A stretch of DNA of 64,000 nucleotides from Anthostomella pinea (GCA_963556695.1 CAUWAG010000003.1:3844001-3908000), one strand, 5' to 3'. Positions 23,109 through 34,325 are shown, counted from the first letter of the stretch. Program-made: numbers and translations. Notes: generated from the letters alone by a model not told the origin.

Positions 23109-23412
23109 AGAGTCCTGCTATTTGCACCTTGTTAGAATTTCTTACCTGCACCCTATCTCTACACTCCACCTGCCAGCCAGCTGCAATACAGGCTCTGTCT
23201 ATAACAAGACTACACCAACAACTGCAACGATAGTTGCACCGACAACTGTATCGATAATTGTACGGATAACTGTACTGGCAACCGTACCGACAATTGCACT
23301 GACAGCCTCGCTTTAATGGTAAGCCGTGAGCTTGGTAGTTAGCCCGCTGCAAGTCGGGCTGGAGACAAGGTGCGAATAAGGAATTTTGACAAGGTGGAAA
23401 TAGCAGAACTCT
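23109..23412. mobile_element. MITE-like non-autonomous element, copy B (304 bp)
   Basis: It shares with the copy at 7086-7313 the outer AGAGT, the inverted core GCTATTTGCACCTTGT (right end GACAAGGTGGAAATAGC) and the internal CCAGCCAGCTGCAATACAG block. The 12-bp-period array at 23212-23314 is longer (about eight units against three) and much more diverged, with many C-to-T and G-to-A differences. It lies about 80 bp beyond the 3' end of the glycosyltransferase gene. It has no coding capacity. Confidence 0.75.
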
Positions 23413-23490
23413 TTAGTTATCACCATGGGCAAGATATTGCTCAATCAAATCATACAGAATAAGGGTGTCGTGTGTGACTATCCCCGGCCA

Positions 23491-26400
23491 CTAGGAAGAC
23501 CGAGACGGCCCGCCGCCGCCTGATTGCATACTCTCCTCTATTGCCCGCCGCAACTCCTCGTCATCGTCGTCAGCAGGTATCGGCTGCTTTCCCTTCGCCT
23601 TGCGGAATTCAGCCTCGACAAGACTCTGCTTCTTGACATACTCTAGTACGGCGTCCTCTTTCGATTTCAACGAGTTGACACGCTCCATCTCCTCTCTATG
23701 TGCCCTTTCAGACTCTTCCATAGCACGTTTCAACTCCTCTTCGTCATCGGGTGATCGTGTCTGCTGCTCAGCCTGTGATGCTTCTAGAGCTCTGCGAAGC
23801 TCTTCCTCTCCGTCATGCGCACTATCATGCCCAGTGCTCTTCCGAGCTTCATGCACTGCCTTCGAAGCTTCGAGGGCTGCCTTGTATTGTTTGTCATCTT
23901 CAGCGGTGGCTGTGTGATCCGTCTGAGACTGCTCCAGTACCTGCTGGGACTGTTCATCGTCCCCTCCGCCTTCTTCCTCGAGATCATGCATCCGAATGGC
24001 CTCCTGCTCATTCTGTGTCATACTCAGCCTGACAGCTTGTTCGATCAAGGCCTGATATTCCTCATCTGTGATATTCTCGAGATCATCGGGTGAGAACGGC
24101 GGTTCTGGTCTGACATCAGAGACTGGTCGCTTCGCATCAGGCAGATACCCAGAACTTGGGTTCTGCCCCTCTGTCGTGGAGACATTGGACGATGTTGATG
24201 CGAACGAGCTTATTGTCGTAGTTCTTCTTCTGCGTGCGCCCACACTCGATCGGATGGCTTGCTCGATACGTGCGTCCTCTACTGCGTCACCTCTGGAGGT
24301 CTCCTGAACCGCGGCCTGGATGGCCTGTTCGTAATCATCTTCAAGTTCACGGGCTCTGTCGGCACCAGAAGCTGTCACAACATCTTCGTTAACGAATGGC
24401 GTAGACTGAGCTCGTTTCCTCTTCCATTCTTTCCTCTGCTCTTGCAATTTCTTCCGCTCGTCAAAAGACATATGTCTTGTCTGAAGCCAACTGGAGGATC
24501 GTGGTTGATCATTGAGTGATTCCGTGGAAGCTGTCGCATAATGAGGCGCGCCAGGCGTCGCATCTCGGGACTTGCCCTTCTCTTTCTGTTTCAGAGAATA
24601 GAACCCCTTCATCTTTTCCTTCTGGGTTAGCCAACGAACCTCGAGATCCTCCCGTTCCTCGAAGGAAGATTGGTCAAGGTCAGACTGGCCCTGGGAGATT
24701 CGCGATGCGACAATATACTTCTGGGCGCTCTGGGCAAAGAGGGTTCGTATCTCAGCATGAACGCCAGCCATGGTGTAGGCAGGGAGTGACCAAATTGCTA
24801 CGCATGTAGTTAGCCTCTACCCAGATCGAAAACAACGGGCTTCTTACCTGCTGATGGCTTAAGGATAAGTCCTCCAATACCCTTACCGAACCCTTTGAGC
24901 AGCCCTGCGCCACCTTCCTTCTCCGCACCTTTGAGAGGCTGAGTGACGAGTCCGGTGATCCCATCGAACAGGCCATACCCAAATTCTTTGCCCGCGACTT
25001 TGAGTCCGCTAGCAAAATCTGTGACCTTCTCGGTTGGCCGCACTGTATCGTCATTGTACAGTGCTGGTGCATTTCTGAAACCCCGTGCAAGTCCCAGGCA
25101 AAAGTTCATTGGCGACTTCATACCGGTGCCTACAATGTTGTTGATGCTCTTGCCGGCCCCGAGGGCTCTCTCGAGGTTCTCGTTCATATTTCCAGGTGAA
25201 GCGGCACCCGCCCTTTTGGTCGAGCAGTTCGGGGCGGGAGTTGGTGGCGAATCAGATTGGACTTTGGAGTGTGCCGATGCCGAAGGTGTTAAGTTTTGGG
25301 CACTGGTGTTGGAGATACTCATGCTCAGGGGGTTCGAGAGGATGCTGACCGCGTCTGGGTTCGCCTGTGCCCGAGTTGAGTCTGCTGGTCCACCAGCACC
25401 TGTGGCACTTGCAGATTCATCCGGAATCTCTGCTAGTGAGCTTTCGGAAGCAAGGTTGTCGGTGGATTTGGACTTTGCACCCTTCGCAGCCTTGAAGATG
25501 TCTCGAGGGAAGTCACCCACAGACATCGCTATACTGCCAATATCTCCCAATAGTGCAGAAGTGGTGGCGGATATGGGGTCGGTCGGATGATCCTCAGTGC
25601 TGTACTCCTTGGCGCGGAAGCTGTCATGCATGTTAGCTATTAGTACGATCAGGAATGCTAGTGTCACCTACAGCTTCAGGTCTGTGTATTGGAGATAGCC
25701 GCTCTCTACCAGCGTCGCGGCTGCCAGCGCACTCAGATGTGCCCTCGTACGCCTCACACGCCAAACAGCCACCCGACTGGGAGCAACCGAGCAGCGCATG
25801 TTGTCAACATCCAGGTGCCTGTGGAAACTCTGCCCTCCGAGGTCGCTTCCCTTTTCCTCGCGAATCTTCTCTCCGAGCTCTTTGGCTCTTTCCAGGGTTT
25901 CGGGTTTGATTGCTACCCGGATAGCCTCCGCAAGTCCAGCCGACGTAAGCTTCTTGTATGGAATAGGATCAGGACCTGCGCCGGCTCTCGCAACCATGGC
26001 GCCCCAGAACGGCTGGTCTCCAAAAAACGGAACAACAATCGTGGGTTTGCCCGCTTGGATTCCAGCCGCAGTAGTCCCAGCACCGCCGTGATGGCACACG
26101 GCAGAGACATGTTTGAACAGCCAATCGTGGGGAACGTTTCCCAGCATGAAGACACCATCGGGTATGCCCACCGAATCTGCTCCCAAACCACCCCAACCTT
26201 TCGAAACGAGAGCACGAACACCAGTCTCGGCCACAGCATCGAAGATCATTCGTGTAAGGTTATTGGGGTCATCGACAACGATCGAGCCAAAGCCTATGTA
26301 GACGGGAGGTGGTCCGCCCTCGAGAAAAGCAGCTAGGTCTGGTTCCGGGGTGAAGGATGACGCAAGGTTGAGGAAGTAAAACCCTGCAATGTCGATGTGC

Positions 26401-27791
26401 TGTCCCCAATCAGTAGGCTTGGGAATAAGGGCAGGTGACCTATGTCTGCTTGTCAGTATTCAGACCGAACCTGGGCGCTTTTCGAACTTACCAGCAATAT
26501 GTATAAGGAATTCGCAGTCGGGTGAGCACGCCAGGAGCCCAGAGTAAAGAGAGCGGTTCCAGATCAAGAACCTTTGTTCGGAAGCGATTGATGACATCTC
26601 CAAGGCCTTGCCATGTCATCATCTCGACAAGTGTATATGATATGTAGTTCGTCGTTACGGGGTCAGTATTCGTAGACTGAATATTCGCGAGCGGTTGAGG
26701 GAACGATCTCGTCGGGGACCAGGGCATGCTATGGAACGCCAGTCAGAGTGACCTCTTCCAGGCTCACGGGGAAACTTACGTGAACATCAAATGAAGCGGC
26801 ACACCGAGCTTCTCGGCCACATGGATGTGGGCGAAACTGGGCGGGTTCGCAATGATGGCATCTGCAACAAACGGCTTGTAGTTGGTGTCAACCACCGATG
26901 GCGGCGGATCCGAAGGGTCACCATCTCTATCCTTGCGGTTGAAACGCGGTGCCGGGCCAAGGCCATTACCAGTCTCTATGCAAGATCTCCAGCAACCAAG
27001 GACAATCTCCTCAATGCCCTTCCTGCGCTTGGTGATCTCTCCACTCTTCAATGCATCAATACCTGGCATCAGACCAGGATTCTTTACCATGAAGGCCATA
27101 AGCTCTGCAGGGTCACCGCCGATGCTGAAGAATTCCAGACCATTTTCCTCGACGAACTGTTGGAAGGTGGCGTGCGTAGCAATCCGAACGCGATGACCGT
27201 AGGTGTCTCGCAAGATCTGGCCCAAAGCGACAAAGGGCTGAACATCACCTCGAGATCCCACAATCTGTATTACGACGTTCAATTTGGGTGGAGGGCTCTG
27301 GCCGGGCTGGCCACCCAAACTCGGAGGGATGTAGGCTGGCGGGAGGGGTTCTTCGGTGGCGATCCTCGCGTCTTCTCGTAGCTGGTTGCGCAGGGTAGGT
27401 GCTATGATGTCGGCTAGTTGTCTGCTCGTCTGGTTGATGTTGATGTCCACCCGACCGTCATCTGAAGAGTCGGCGCGTCAGCAACGAGAGTTGGAGGGTG
27501 GAGGGCTTTCGAGGGGAGGTTGTTACCTGTGACGGCCGCGCCAGCATTGAAGCCGGCCTGGTGTAGATTCAGCTGGTCATGGAATTCGCTGTAAGCCGGG
27601 GGAACTTCATCTGCGGCCCCGAGTCCTGGAGACTCTGGCATGAGACGGCCGTCGAAGCCATCGTTCACGACGACCTCTGGCGCATTGCTGAATGTCTGGC
27701 GGTTTAGAGGACGAGGTGCTTCTGGTGAAGTTGCTCCTGTACCTGCGCCAGCCGCAGCCCCCGCCCTCCGCTTTGCGTCGACAGCGGACAT
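23491..27791 (-). CDS. Sterol-glucosyltransferase-like protein with VPS13/ATG2-like segment and ubiquitin-interacting motifs
   Basis: Six exons (27791-27527, 27461-26780, 26728-26492, 26439-25672, 25620-24848, 24797-23491; introns 65, 51, 52, 51, 50 nt) give 1,343 residues. An N-terminal GT28-type domain starts near residue 149 (VIQIVGSRGDVQPFVALGQ). The UDP-sugar-binding C-lobe has HDWLFKHVSAVCHHGGAGTT at about 499-518 and PFFGDQPFWG at about 532-541, as in UGT80/Atg26 sterol glucosyltransferases. No PH or GRAM domain is seen. Then comes a Ser-rich linker and a segment (LFDGITGLVTQPLKGAEKEG, GLLKGFGKGIGGLILKPSAG) resembling the C-terminal repeat of VPS13/ATG2 lipid-transfer proteins. The last 300 residues contain four to six UIM-like helices, e.g. 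EEELRRALEASQAEQQ and DEELRRAIEESMQS. Function as a membrane-lipid glycosylating enzyme recruited by ubiquitin is inference. Confidence 0.85.
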
Positions 27792-28586
27792 GGTTCAGGT
27801 GATGTGGTTAGTTGCGTGTTCGAGTTCGCATCCGTGCAACGCACTCGGAGAAGGTCGAGTTGAGGCTGCGTGGAAGTTGGAGGGGTCATCAATGATTGGG
27901 TCGGTGTCGGGTTGGAGCTGGACTAGGTAGAGGGAATCACAGCAGAGACGACGTTGATCAGTAGTATCACAACCGCAAGTGGGAGAGTTATCGTAAGCGT
28001 GACAAGTTGAGGCAAGATTGCTGTAAGTAATAATATACTGCTCAGTTGCTAACAATAAAAAGGATCTCGAGTCAGCGTCGCGTCGGCCGCGTGGTTCGCA
28101 AACAGGGATGCCTTTGGTGGCAGTGATGCCGATGCTCGCATTGGTCGGCGGGACTCAGGCAGCCGTTATTAAGCTACTGCTGCGGCTTGATGAAGGAATA
28201 AGGCAAGTTCCCAGCTAGGTAGGCCACGGTGAAGGGAAGGGTACGTGGACATCTATCTGCTTTTGTTGTAGCCGTCTGGTGACGGGGAGAAGGAAGTGGG
28301 AGTGGAATGGCAGAATGCATCCGTACAACCTGGGCCCCCATGTGGTGACTCTGGTGAGGCCCGGCGGTGACATGGAGGGGCTGGAAGCTATGACGTCGCG
28401 GGTCGCACTAGGTACCTAGGCAGCTAGGTACGTGTTGTGGCTGCGTGGCTGCGTGGCTGCGTGGCTGGTGATATATTTCACATCTGCGACAACGCAGACC
28501 AGTGTCGCGATGTGCGATATAAGGAAATGACCCGATATCCCCCATCTATATCAAATCCATCCAACTACAAAAAAACACGAACGGTT
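27792..28586. other. Intergenic with a short 8-bp tandem repeat
   Basis: This is the promoter side of the glycosyltransferase-like gene. An 8-bp unit, GGCTGCGT, is repeated three times at about 28439-28462. No gene recognised. Confidence 0.4.
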
Positions 28587-29414
28587 TCAATCAGACAATT
28601 TAAACCTGCTGGCGGCTGCACAGTCCTCCGTCGTCAGCTGACTAGAGTCATCAATAACTTCGTCAATTCCTGGTCTATTGTTGTCGAATACCCTATGAAA
28701 CGTGTTGAGCAGATTGTCGGGCCACGGCTTGCCAGCGAGATGGTCTGCCCTCGCCTGCAATTGCCATCGACGGCCTTCATCGGTGTCATCGGAAAACACC
28801 GGTTCGAACGCAAAATAAGGTGAACTGCCCAGCATCGTCACCCACGCGGTTGCCCCCAAACTCCAGACATCGTGCTTCAGATCATGCGGCCGCGGCTGTC
28901 CCACATGCCAATCCACACCGGCTAGGAAGTAATTGATCAGTTGCTTTTCGCAGATTTACGACCCTCTCCCAGATATGCCCAAGAGGCTTATAAGGGGGCG
29001 CGTACGGTTTTCTGTTCGTAAAAGTGCTGCTTTTCATCCACTGCTTCTCCTTGTCTTTGACATTGTCGGCGTAGTCTGCGAAGCCCATGTCGATAAGCAT
29101 CAGTTCCTCACGTGGGTATCCTCGCTCTGCTTTTTCCATGAAAGTGACTACACAAGGAGAAGTAAGTAATGATGCATCGCTCGTCTCACATGGAACCTGA
29201 CGGGATGGCACACCAATGATGCTGGAACCAGTGGCCGGTCAAACTCACAATTGTCAGGGTATATGTTACAGTGCGCCCAACCCTTGTCCGCCATCTCCTT
29301 CACCGTCTTTGCAAATCTTAGAACATGTCCCTGTAGAGAATCTGCCGTCTCACCAAGAGGGCATTCTCCTTTTTTCTGGCGCGCAGGCGTTAGTTGTCCA
29401 GGAGGCAGTACCAT
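28587..29414 (-). pseudogene. Degenerate protein-kinase-like C-lobe, paralogue of the kinase at 39113-40488
   Basis: Only the kinase C-lobe remains. In order it has EMADKGWAHCNIYPDN (HRD loop degraded to HCN, Lys to Tyr), an intron, LMLIDMGFADYADN (DFG as DMG), KEKQWMK, KPYAPP, and HDLKHDVWSLGATAW, ending in a stop at 28587. The order, the DMG, the QWMK block and both intron positions match the intact plus-strand gene at 39113-40488. The N-lobe with the ATP-binding loop and any signal peptide is absent from the upstream sequence. The donor of the second shared intron, GTAAGT in the intact gene, reads ATAAGC here (28991-28986). It is therefore a decayed paralogue and not a functional kinase. 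Confidence 0.7.
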
Positions 29415-30398
29415 ACGAAAACGATGTGAGTGGAATGTAATAGGAACGTGCGAACGGACTCCGTTGCGTCAGAGAGTCAGAGACAGAGGGTATTGGGCTG
29501 GCCTACTATAGCACCCGATAGCGACAACCCTTTGGCCAATACCACGATCGTGAATACACCCCGCGAGCCATCTGGCCCGTTCTTGATCTCGGTGTTTAAT
29601 CAACCCTGTTGCTTCGTAAACACATGGCTATCATCAGGAACGGGGAGGTGTCAAGTGTAGAGGAACTGGGAGACATAATTGGGAAGAGACTCTAGCCGTC
29701 TAGGGCTTGCTAGGCGAGCAAGTAAAGGCATCCTCAAGGCTGGTGTTTTCTCAGATGAATAGCTGGCTTCTTCCGGCTCAATACCGCCTACGTGACGGAC
29801 AGTCAGTGTAACAGGGCTTAAGGACAAGTTGAGTTGTTGTGAAAGAATGTTAGACAGGTAGGTCCATGGGATGTATGCTTGATCTAGGTCAGAATATGAA
29901 GAAACTGTTGTTGTCGTGTAAGGCTGAGTCTATTCCTAAAACCTAATAGGATGCATCCGACGTACTAGGTAAAAGAAATTATACAAAGTGTTTCACTACT
30001 CTGCTGCGACGAGTTAACAGCATGTAAAGTTTTGATGCGGAAAGCGGCACGGGATAACCGTTGGGGAGCCAGTCCATGCATCCTACCTTATTCCTAGATT
30101 CCTCAGGCATTATAGTGTTGCTCAGGCACCCAAATGAAAGGATTGTGTGCACCCACGGCAACCAGCTCCCGAACACAACCAGCTCTGGGATGCTATAGAT
30201 ACGCAACCATTTCAAGCCCCGCGAAGGTCAGTAGCTTCTATCTGCACAATCCCCCCAATATTCTACCCTTGGTCATCGGAGCACATTTCTTCTGCTTCTT
30301 CGATTCTCCTACCAGCATTTCGCTGCAGCCCATCTATAAGGTCCACCTCCATCGTTCACTGACACCTCAATCCTCTTTCAGCGCAATCCTCGACGACA
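29415..30398. other. Intergenic between kinase relic and unknown ORF
   Basis: No remains of a kinase N-lobe could be recognised here. The last 200 bp form a pyrimidine-rich leader for the gene at 30399. Confidence 0.4.
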
Positions 30399-31172
30399 AT
30401 GGCGCCCGCCTCCACCAAGAAAGACACGAAGAAGCTCTTCGAGGTCCTTCCCCGAGGCGGCTTCAATTGGCTGTCGAGCTCTAAGAAATTCTACATCTCC
30501 AACAACGATGCCCAGATCATCGTCCGCGCGCTTCAGAAGAGCAGTCATACCTTGAACAAGACTGTCGTTGGCAACAGATTGGCGCTTTTCCTTGGGACCG
30601 CAACAAAGCACATCGATGACTGTGACTGTGCCAAGGTGTCGCCTCCCGATTTCTGGGGCATGGTTGGAGCGGAGGTTCCGTGGATCAAGGGACAACTGGA
30701 CGATACCACCCTTCACCAGCTCGCCCTGAAGATATTCGCTGCCCGAGGCAAGGCTCGCAGCAACGCCAGCTTTTACAGAGACGACTTTGAACGAGAGGAC
30801 TTGGCTCGAGAGGAACTTGGCGACTCCGAGTTGACCCGAGCTACCGACAGCTTCAGAACGGCCTTCCTCGAGAAGTATGGAGTGATGTCCGAGACCAGAG
30901 ACGCGTACATGCCTCGATGGACGAAGGACTCCGACAACGAGGGAGACGAGGAGGCGACACGACTTCGATTCCAAGAGAGACTAGCCGTAGCTGCAGCCAA
31001 CCACGGACGACGACAAACAGACGACCAGGGCAAGACACTTGTAGCCAATGCTGACGATGTCGAGGACGATGTCGAAGAAGATGTTGTTATGACAGATGAT
31101 ACTGTTATGGAAGATGTGCTCCACCCAGGTGTTGTCTTGGTGCCTGCGGAATTACGGTATACTCGGATGTAA
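30399..31172 (+). CDS. Hypothetical protein with conserved-looking N-terminus and acidic tail
   Basis: A single exon encodes 257 residues. I do not recognise the family. The N-terminal 60 residues are basic (KKDTKKLFEVLPRGGFNWLS), the middle has charged helices (FEREDLAREELGDSELTR), and residues about 210-245 form an acidic run (VEDDVEEDVVMTDD). There is no signal peptide or membrane segment. The ATG at 30399 (ACAATGGCG) has a good fungal start context and follows a CT-rich leader, and codon usage resembles neighbouring real genes. It could be a nuclear or cytosolic lineage-specific protein. Confidence 0.6.
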   Translation: MAPASTKKDTKKLFEVLPRGGFNWLSSSKKFYISNNDAQIIVRALQKSSHTLNKTVVGNRLALFLGTATKHIDDCDCAKVSPPDFWGMVGAEVPWIKGQLDDTTLHQLALKIFAARGKARSNASFYRDDFEREDLAREELGDSELTRATDSFRTAFLEKYGVMSETRDAYMPRWTKDSDNEGDEEATRLRFQERLAVAAANHGRRQTDDQGKTLVANADDVEDDVEEDVVMTDDTVMEDVLHPGVVLVPAELRYTRM

Positions 31173-31913
31173 AATTACGAAAGCAACAACATGAGGAGAA
31201 AAGGAAGGTTATATGCAAAACATTGCAGCCGTATGGTTCTTATCTCCAAGAAGATGGGGGTTAATTGTGGTTCAAGAGCTTTAAGTCGCGCTCTTCTTCG
31301 TATAGTCTCGACTATCATCGAGTAAACATGTGTGCTAATAGCATTGAAAGTAATGACATGCTATGCCACGGCACCTTCTAAGGATAAGTTGCTAGTGAGG
31401 AAGGATAGCTGTTCGGGACAAGGACTGCTTGTAAGAATTAATTTTTTTTTGATTTTATTTGGATTTTATTTATCGTGGGTGCAGTCCCTCAACAGGGCAA
31501 ACCACGCCTCCCAGAGCCATTGCATCGCAAGGTTGTAGAGGTGTCAGTCTAGATACATTCAGATCCGCGCACGAGCCCATCCTCGCTGTAGCGGTACCAA
31601 CCTGGAGTGACCAGATGGTTTTAGTCAATACCCAAGCACGATTCCGTCAGAAAAACCTCCTGTCCAGTGACAAAGCGACCTAGTGGACCTCAGTCCTCTG
31701 GTGTATATATCGTTCCAGTAGCCGTTTGATATATGTCGTATTGGTGGATGAAGCAGGTGCGTGTTATCTGCTGGCGAGGGAAACCACAAGGGGAAAAACC
31801 TCGCAGGAGTGGGTGTTATGGAGACAAGCTGCTTGGCTATCGGGCTCTGCGATAATGGGGCCTCTCCACTGTCGTGTGCTGGTTGTCGACTCGCACAAGC
31901 CGGGTCAGAAAGG
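31173..31913. other. Intergenic, nothing recognised
   Basis: It includes a T-rich stretch near 31440-31470 downstream of the unknown ORF. No gene seen. Confidence 0.4.
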
Positions 31914-32006
31914 GGGCCGTAGCAGGATTCGAACCCACTTGTTCTCGTCGCCCACCGCACAAACGAGAACACAACCAGGCGCATTTGACCATTGCGCCAT
32001 ACGGCC
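31914..32006 (-). tRNA. tRNA gene or tRNA-like sequence with an enlarged anticodon arm
   Basis: Read on the minus strand, the ends form a perfect 7-bp acceptor stem (GGCCGTA with TACGGCC). The internal promoter is complete: A box TGGCGCAATGG and B box GGTTCGAATCC. The D stem GCGC/GCGC and T loop TTCGAAT are also present. The total of about 92 nt exceeds a normal tRNA by about 20 nt. The extra length sits in the anticodon arm, which contains a strong hairpin (GTTCTCG/CGAGAAC). An intron-containing tRNA is the likely reading. I could not settle the anticodon; Arg-TCT is one option, since the D arm resembles that tRNA. A pseudo-tRNA is not excluded. Confidence 0.6.
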
Positions 32007-32904
32007 TGCTTGTAAGAATAATACCTACAGCAAGGAAGGGAAAGAAAAAAAACAAAAAAAGTTTGACAATGAGTGATTACGGATGCCTCTGATTGAAATC
32101 TACCCAATCACGCCAGGCTGCTCCAATAGACGAATCTGAAGGGGCACGGGGGTTGAATCTTTTAAACTCATGCATGGGGGAGGATCGAACCTGAGGTCTT
32201 TCGAAGACTTAGATTTTGGGATTATGCTGCTCAGGATCAAACCGGCCACCCGGTGAAAAGATTCGCTTCGATTCCAATTCATATACCTACCTGCCCGCAC
32301 CCAACTGGCCTGCGGTTTGTTTGCCACACCACAAGCTCAGCCCAGGCAACCAGTCTGCTCAACTTGGCACCCGACAATATTCCTTTCCCCGTCCCCTGTC
32401 ACCTTGTTATCTTTCCACCTTTCCCCGGAGGATCCTAAATCTGCACTGTCCTTCTCACTCACTTGGTTTGATTGTATGCCCAGCAACTGCAGAAGCTGGT
32501 GTACCAACCAACTCACCGTCCCGGGCTTTTAGTTTTGGTGCTGCTTTCACCCTGTGGTTGACCAGGCCACCGGTCCGGCCACCACCACACCCACCACCAA
32601 CCAACATGATGCCCAGGTGACCCACAGTCTAAGAAAGCAACACACTCTTCGTCAAGCTGGTCTTCTTCCACATATTGACTCGGGAGAAGGTGACAGACGC
32701 ATTTGTCCCCAAAGGAGGGGAAGAAATGTATTCCTCGATCCGCACTCTCAGCAACCAAACCCATTCCAAGCTACATACCTAACATCCACCCCTCCATCAC
32801 GACAGAAAAAATGATAAAATTGCAACCGTTCAAATCATTATATCCGCCTGTCATGTCATCATAATCAAGGCAGTCATGCCGCAACACCTCTCCGCAGACC
32901 CATC
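32007..32904. other. Intergenic between tRNA-like gene and chitinase relic
   Basis: It includes a second, weaker tRNA-like block near 32155-32260 (minus strand) and a purine-rich stretch at 32030-32060. No protein gene was recognised. Confidence 0.4.
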
Positions 32905-34325
32905 TCAGTTGCACTTCCCGTACCCCTTCTGACACCTCGCACCACAATAGTCATTGCTCAACTCGCACCAACGCCACTGGCTGCAGCACCCGCTCCCACA
33001 TGTCGTCCCAAATCCAGCACCACATTGTCCGTCGTCGACTGCGGCGGCGTCTTGACGGCCTGCGGTATCTCTCGTCAGCCCATCGCACCAAAAGGGGAAA
33101 AGTGGAGCGACGAGAAAAAGGGGGAAAGGGGAAAAAGGTGGACCGGGTTTCCGCCACGCGCAACTCACCGCACACGACAACCGCGAATCCGTCGAAGCAA
33201 TATTCAGCGCCCCCTTAACATTCTGATTGAAGTTCTTCCCACCGACAACATTCGCCGCCGCATACGTAGCCTCCCAGATCGCGACGCCGCCGAAGTTGCT
33301 GCGGCAGTAGTACGTATCGACCAAGTTCTGCACCTGCGGCACCGCGAGGTCGTTCCCGGGGTTCGCAGCGGCCGCCGAGCCGGGTAGCCCAATATACAGG
33401 CGCGCGTTGCGGCTGTACGTGCTGGCCAGGAACGCCGTCCAGGCGTCGAACGTGAACCCCGCGGTGTCGAAGCTGCCGCCGGGCGCGTAGCCGGCGTTGG
33501 CGTCGGCCCAGCGTCGCGCGGCGCACTGCGGCGTGTTGTAGAATTGCACGAAGACCTTGTCAAAGGTGGTGGCCTTCAGGATCTCGCCCATGTTGGCGTC
33601 GGGCACCACGCACTGCGGCGACGCCGTGAGGTAGAACGTGCCCGGCACCGAGGCGTACAGGGCGCGCAGCTTGGTCACGAGCGCCTTGTAGCCGGCGAAG
33701 TTGTCGGTGGGCGTGTGCTCGATGTCCAGGTCGAATCCGTCGACGGAGAAGCCGATGTTGTTGTTGTCGAAGGGCCGGGGCATGCCCCTGTTCACCCAGC
33801 TTGCCTGTCGCGGCCCGAACATGTACCACAGCATCGTCGCGAAGGCGTCACCATCTATGGCGCCATTGAGCTGGTAGGTGTTCGTGCCACCGCCGAGCGA
33901 CAGCAGGATCTTCTTGGTGCTGGTCTGGCGACAGGTATAGAGGTCGCGCTGGAGGCTGGGACACTTCAAGAGTTGGCCACTGGCAGGCTGGTTCTTGCCG
34001 CCATACCCTGGGCTGGGGTACTTGTCGCCCGAGCACTAGTTGTCAAAGTTGATACCCGGATAACCGTCGGCCTGTTGGGGAAAGAGGTTCACGAAGGAAA
34101 GGATGATGATGTCGATGCTGGGATTTGCACAGTACGTGCTCAGGGGCTTTTGGTTCGGCCCTTGGCCCTTTATTCCATGATGAGTTTCACTCGCGCCCGG
34201 ACAGGTGGGTTGTATGGACTTACATATTAGACGGCGACATTGTTCTTAGACGCAGTGCTAAAAGTCGCAGAACCGATGGAACACAACGCAAAGATCACAG
34301 TAGAAACAAGAACGTGACGTGCCAT
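32905..34325 (-). pseudogene. GH18 chitinase with C-terminal CBM18 chitin-binding domain, inactivated
   Basis: The gene begins with a signal peptide (MARHVLVSTVIFALCSIGSA) and the class III chitinase entry NNVAV. It has a 56-nt intron (34223-34168) and then GQGPNQKPLSTYC. The catalytic DGFDLDIEH motif (DxxDxDxE, near 33718-33744) is intact. The C-terminus is a hevein-type CBM18 (CGSGCCSQWRWCELSNDYCG). Two in-frame stops break the frame: TAA at 34229-34227, where family members have Tyr-Trp, and TAG at 34038-34036 within FDN*CSG, where Gln is expected. The junction before the CBM18 also has no clean phase-compatible donor. Homologues hydrolyse chitin at the wall or extracellularly. The sequence is otherwise well preserved, so inactivation looks recent. 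Confidence 0.8.

Noticed and set aside
7190..23314. The 12-bp-period arrays at 7190-7235 and 23212-23314 as a possible CRISPR array.
   Set aside because: The units are head-to-tail without unique spacers, lie inside a MITE-like element, and the genome is eukaryotic.
32155..32260. A second tRNA-like block on the minus strand with GGTTCGATCC and a small hairpin (GTCTTCGAAAGAC) like a variable arm.
   Set aside because: The ends do not form an acceptor stem and the T stem does not pair. Without these I cannot call a tRNA; at most it is a relic.
33544..34230. A 228-codon plus-strand open frame opposite the chitinase relic.
   Set aside because: It is antisense to GH18 coding sequence; composition is explained by the GC-rich opposite strand.
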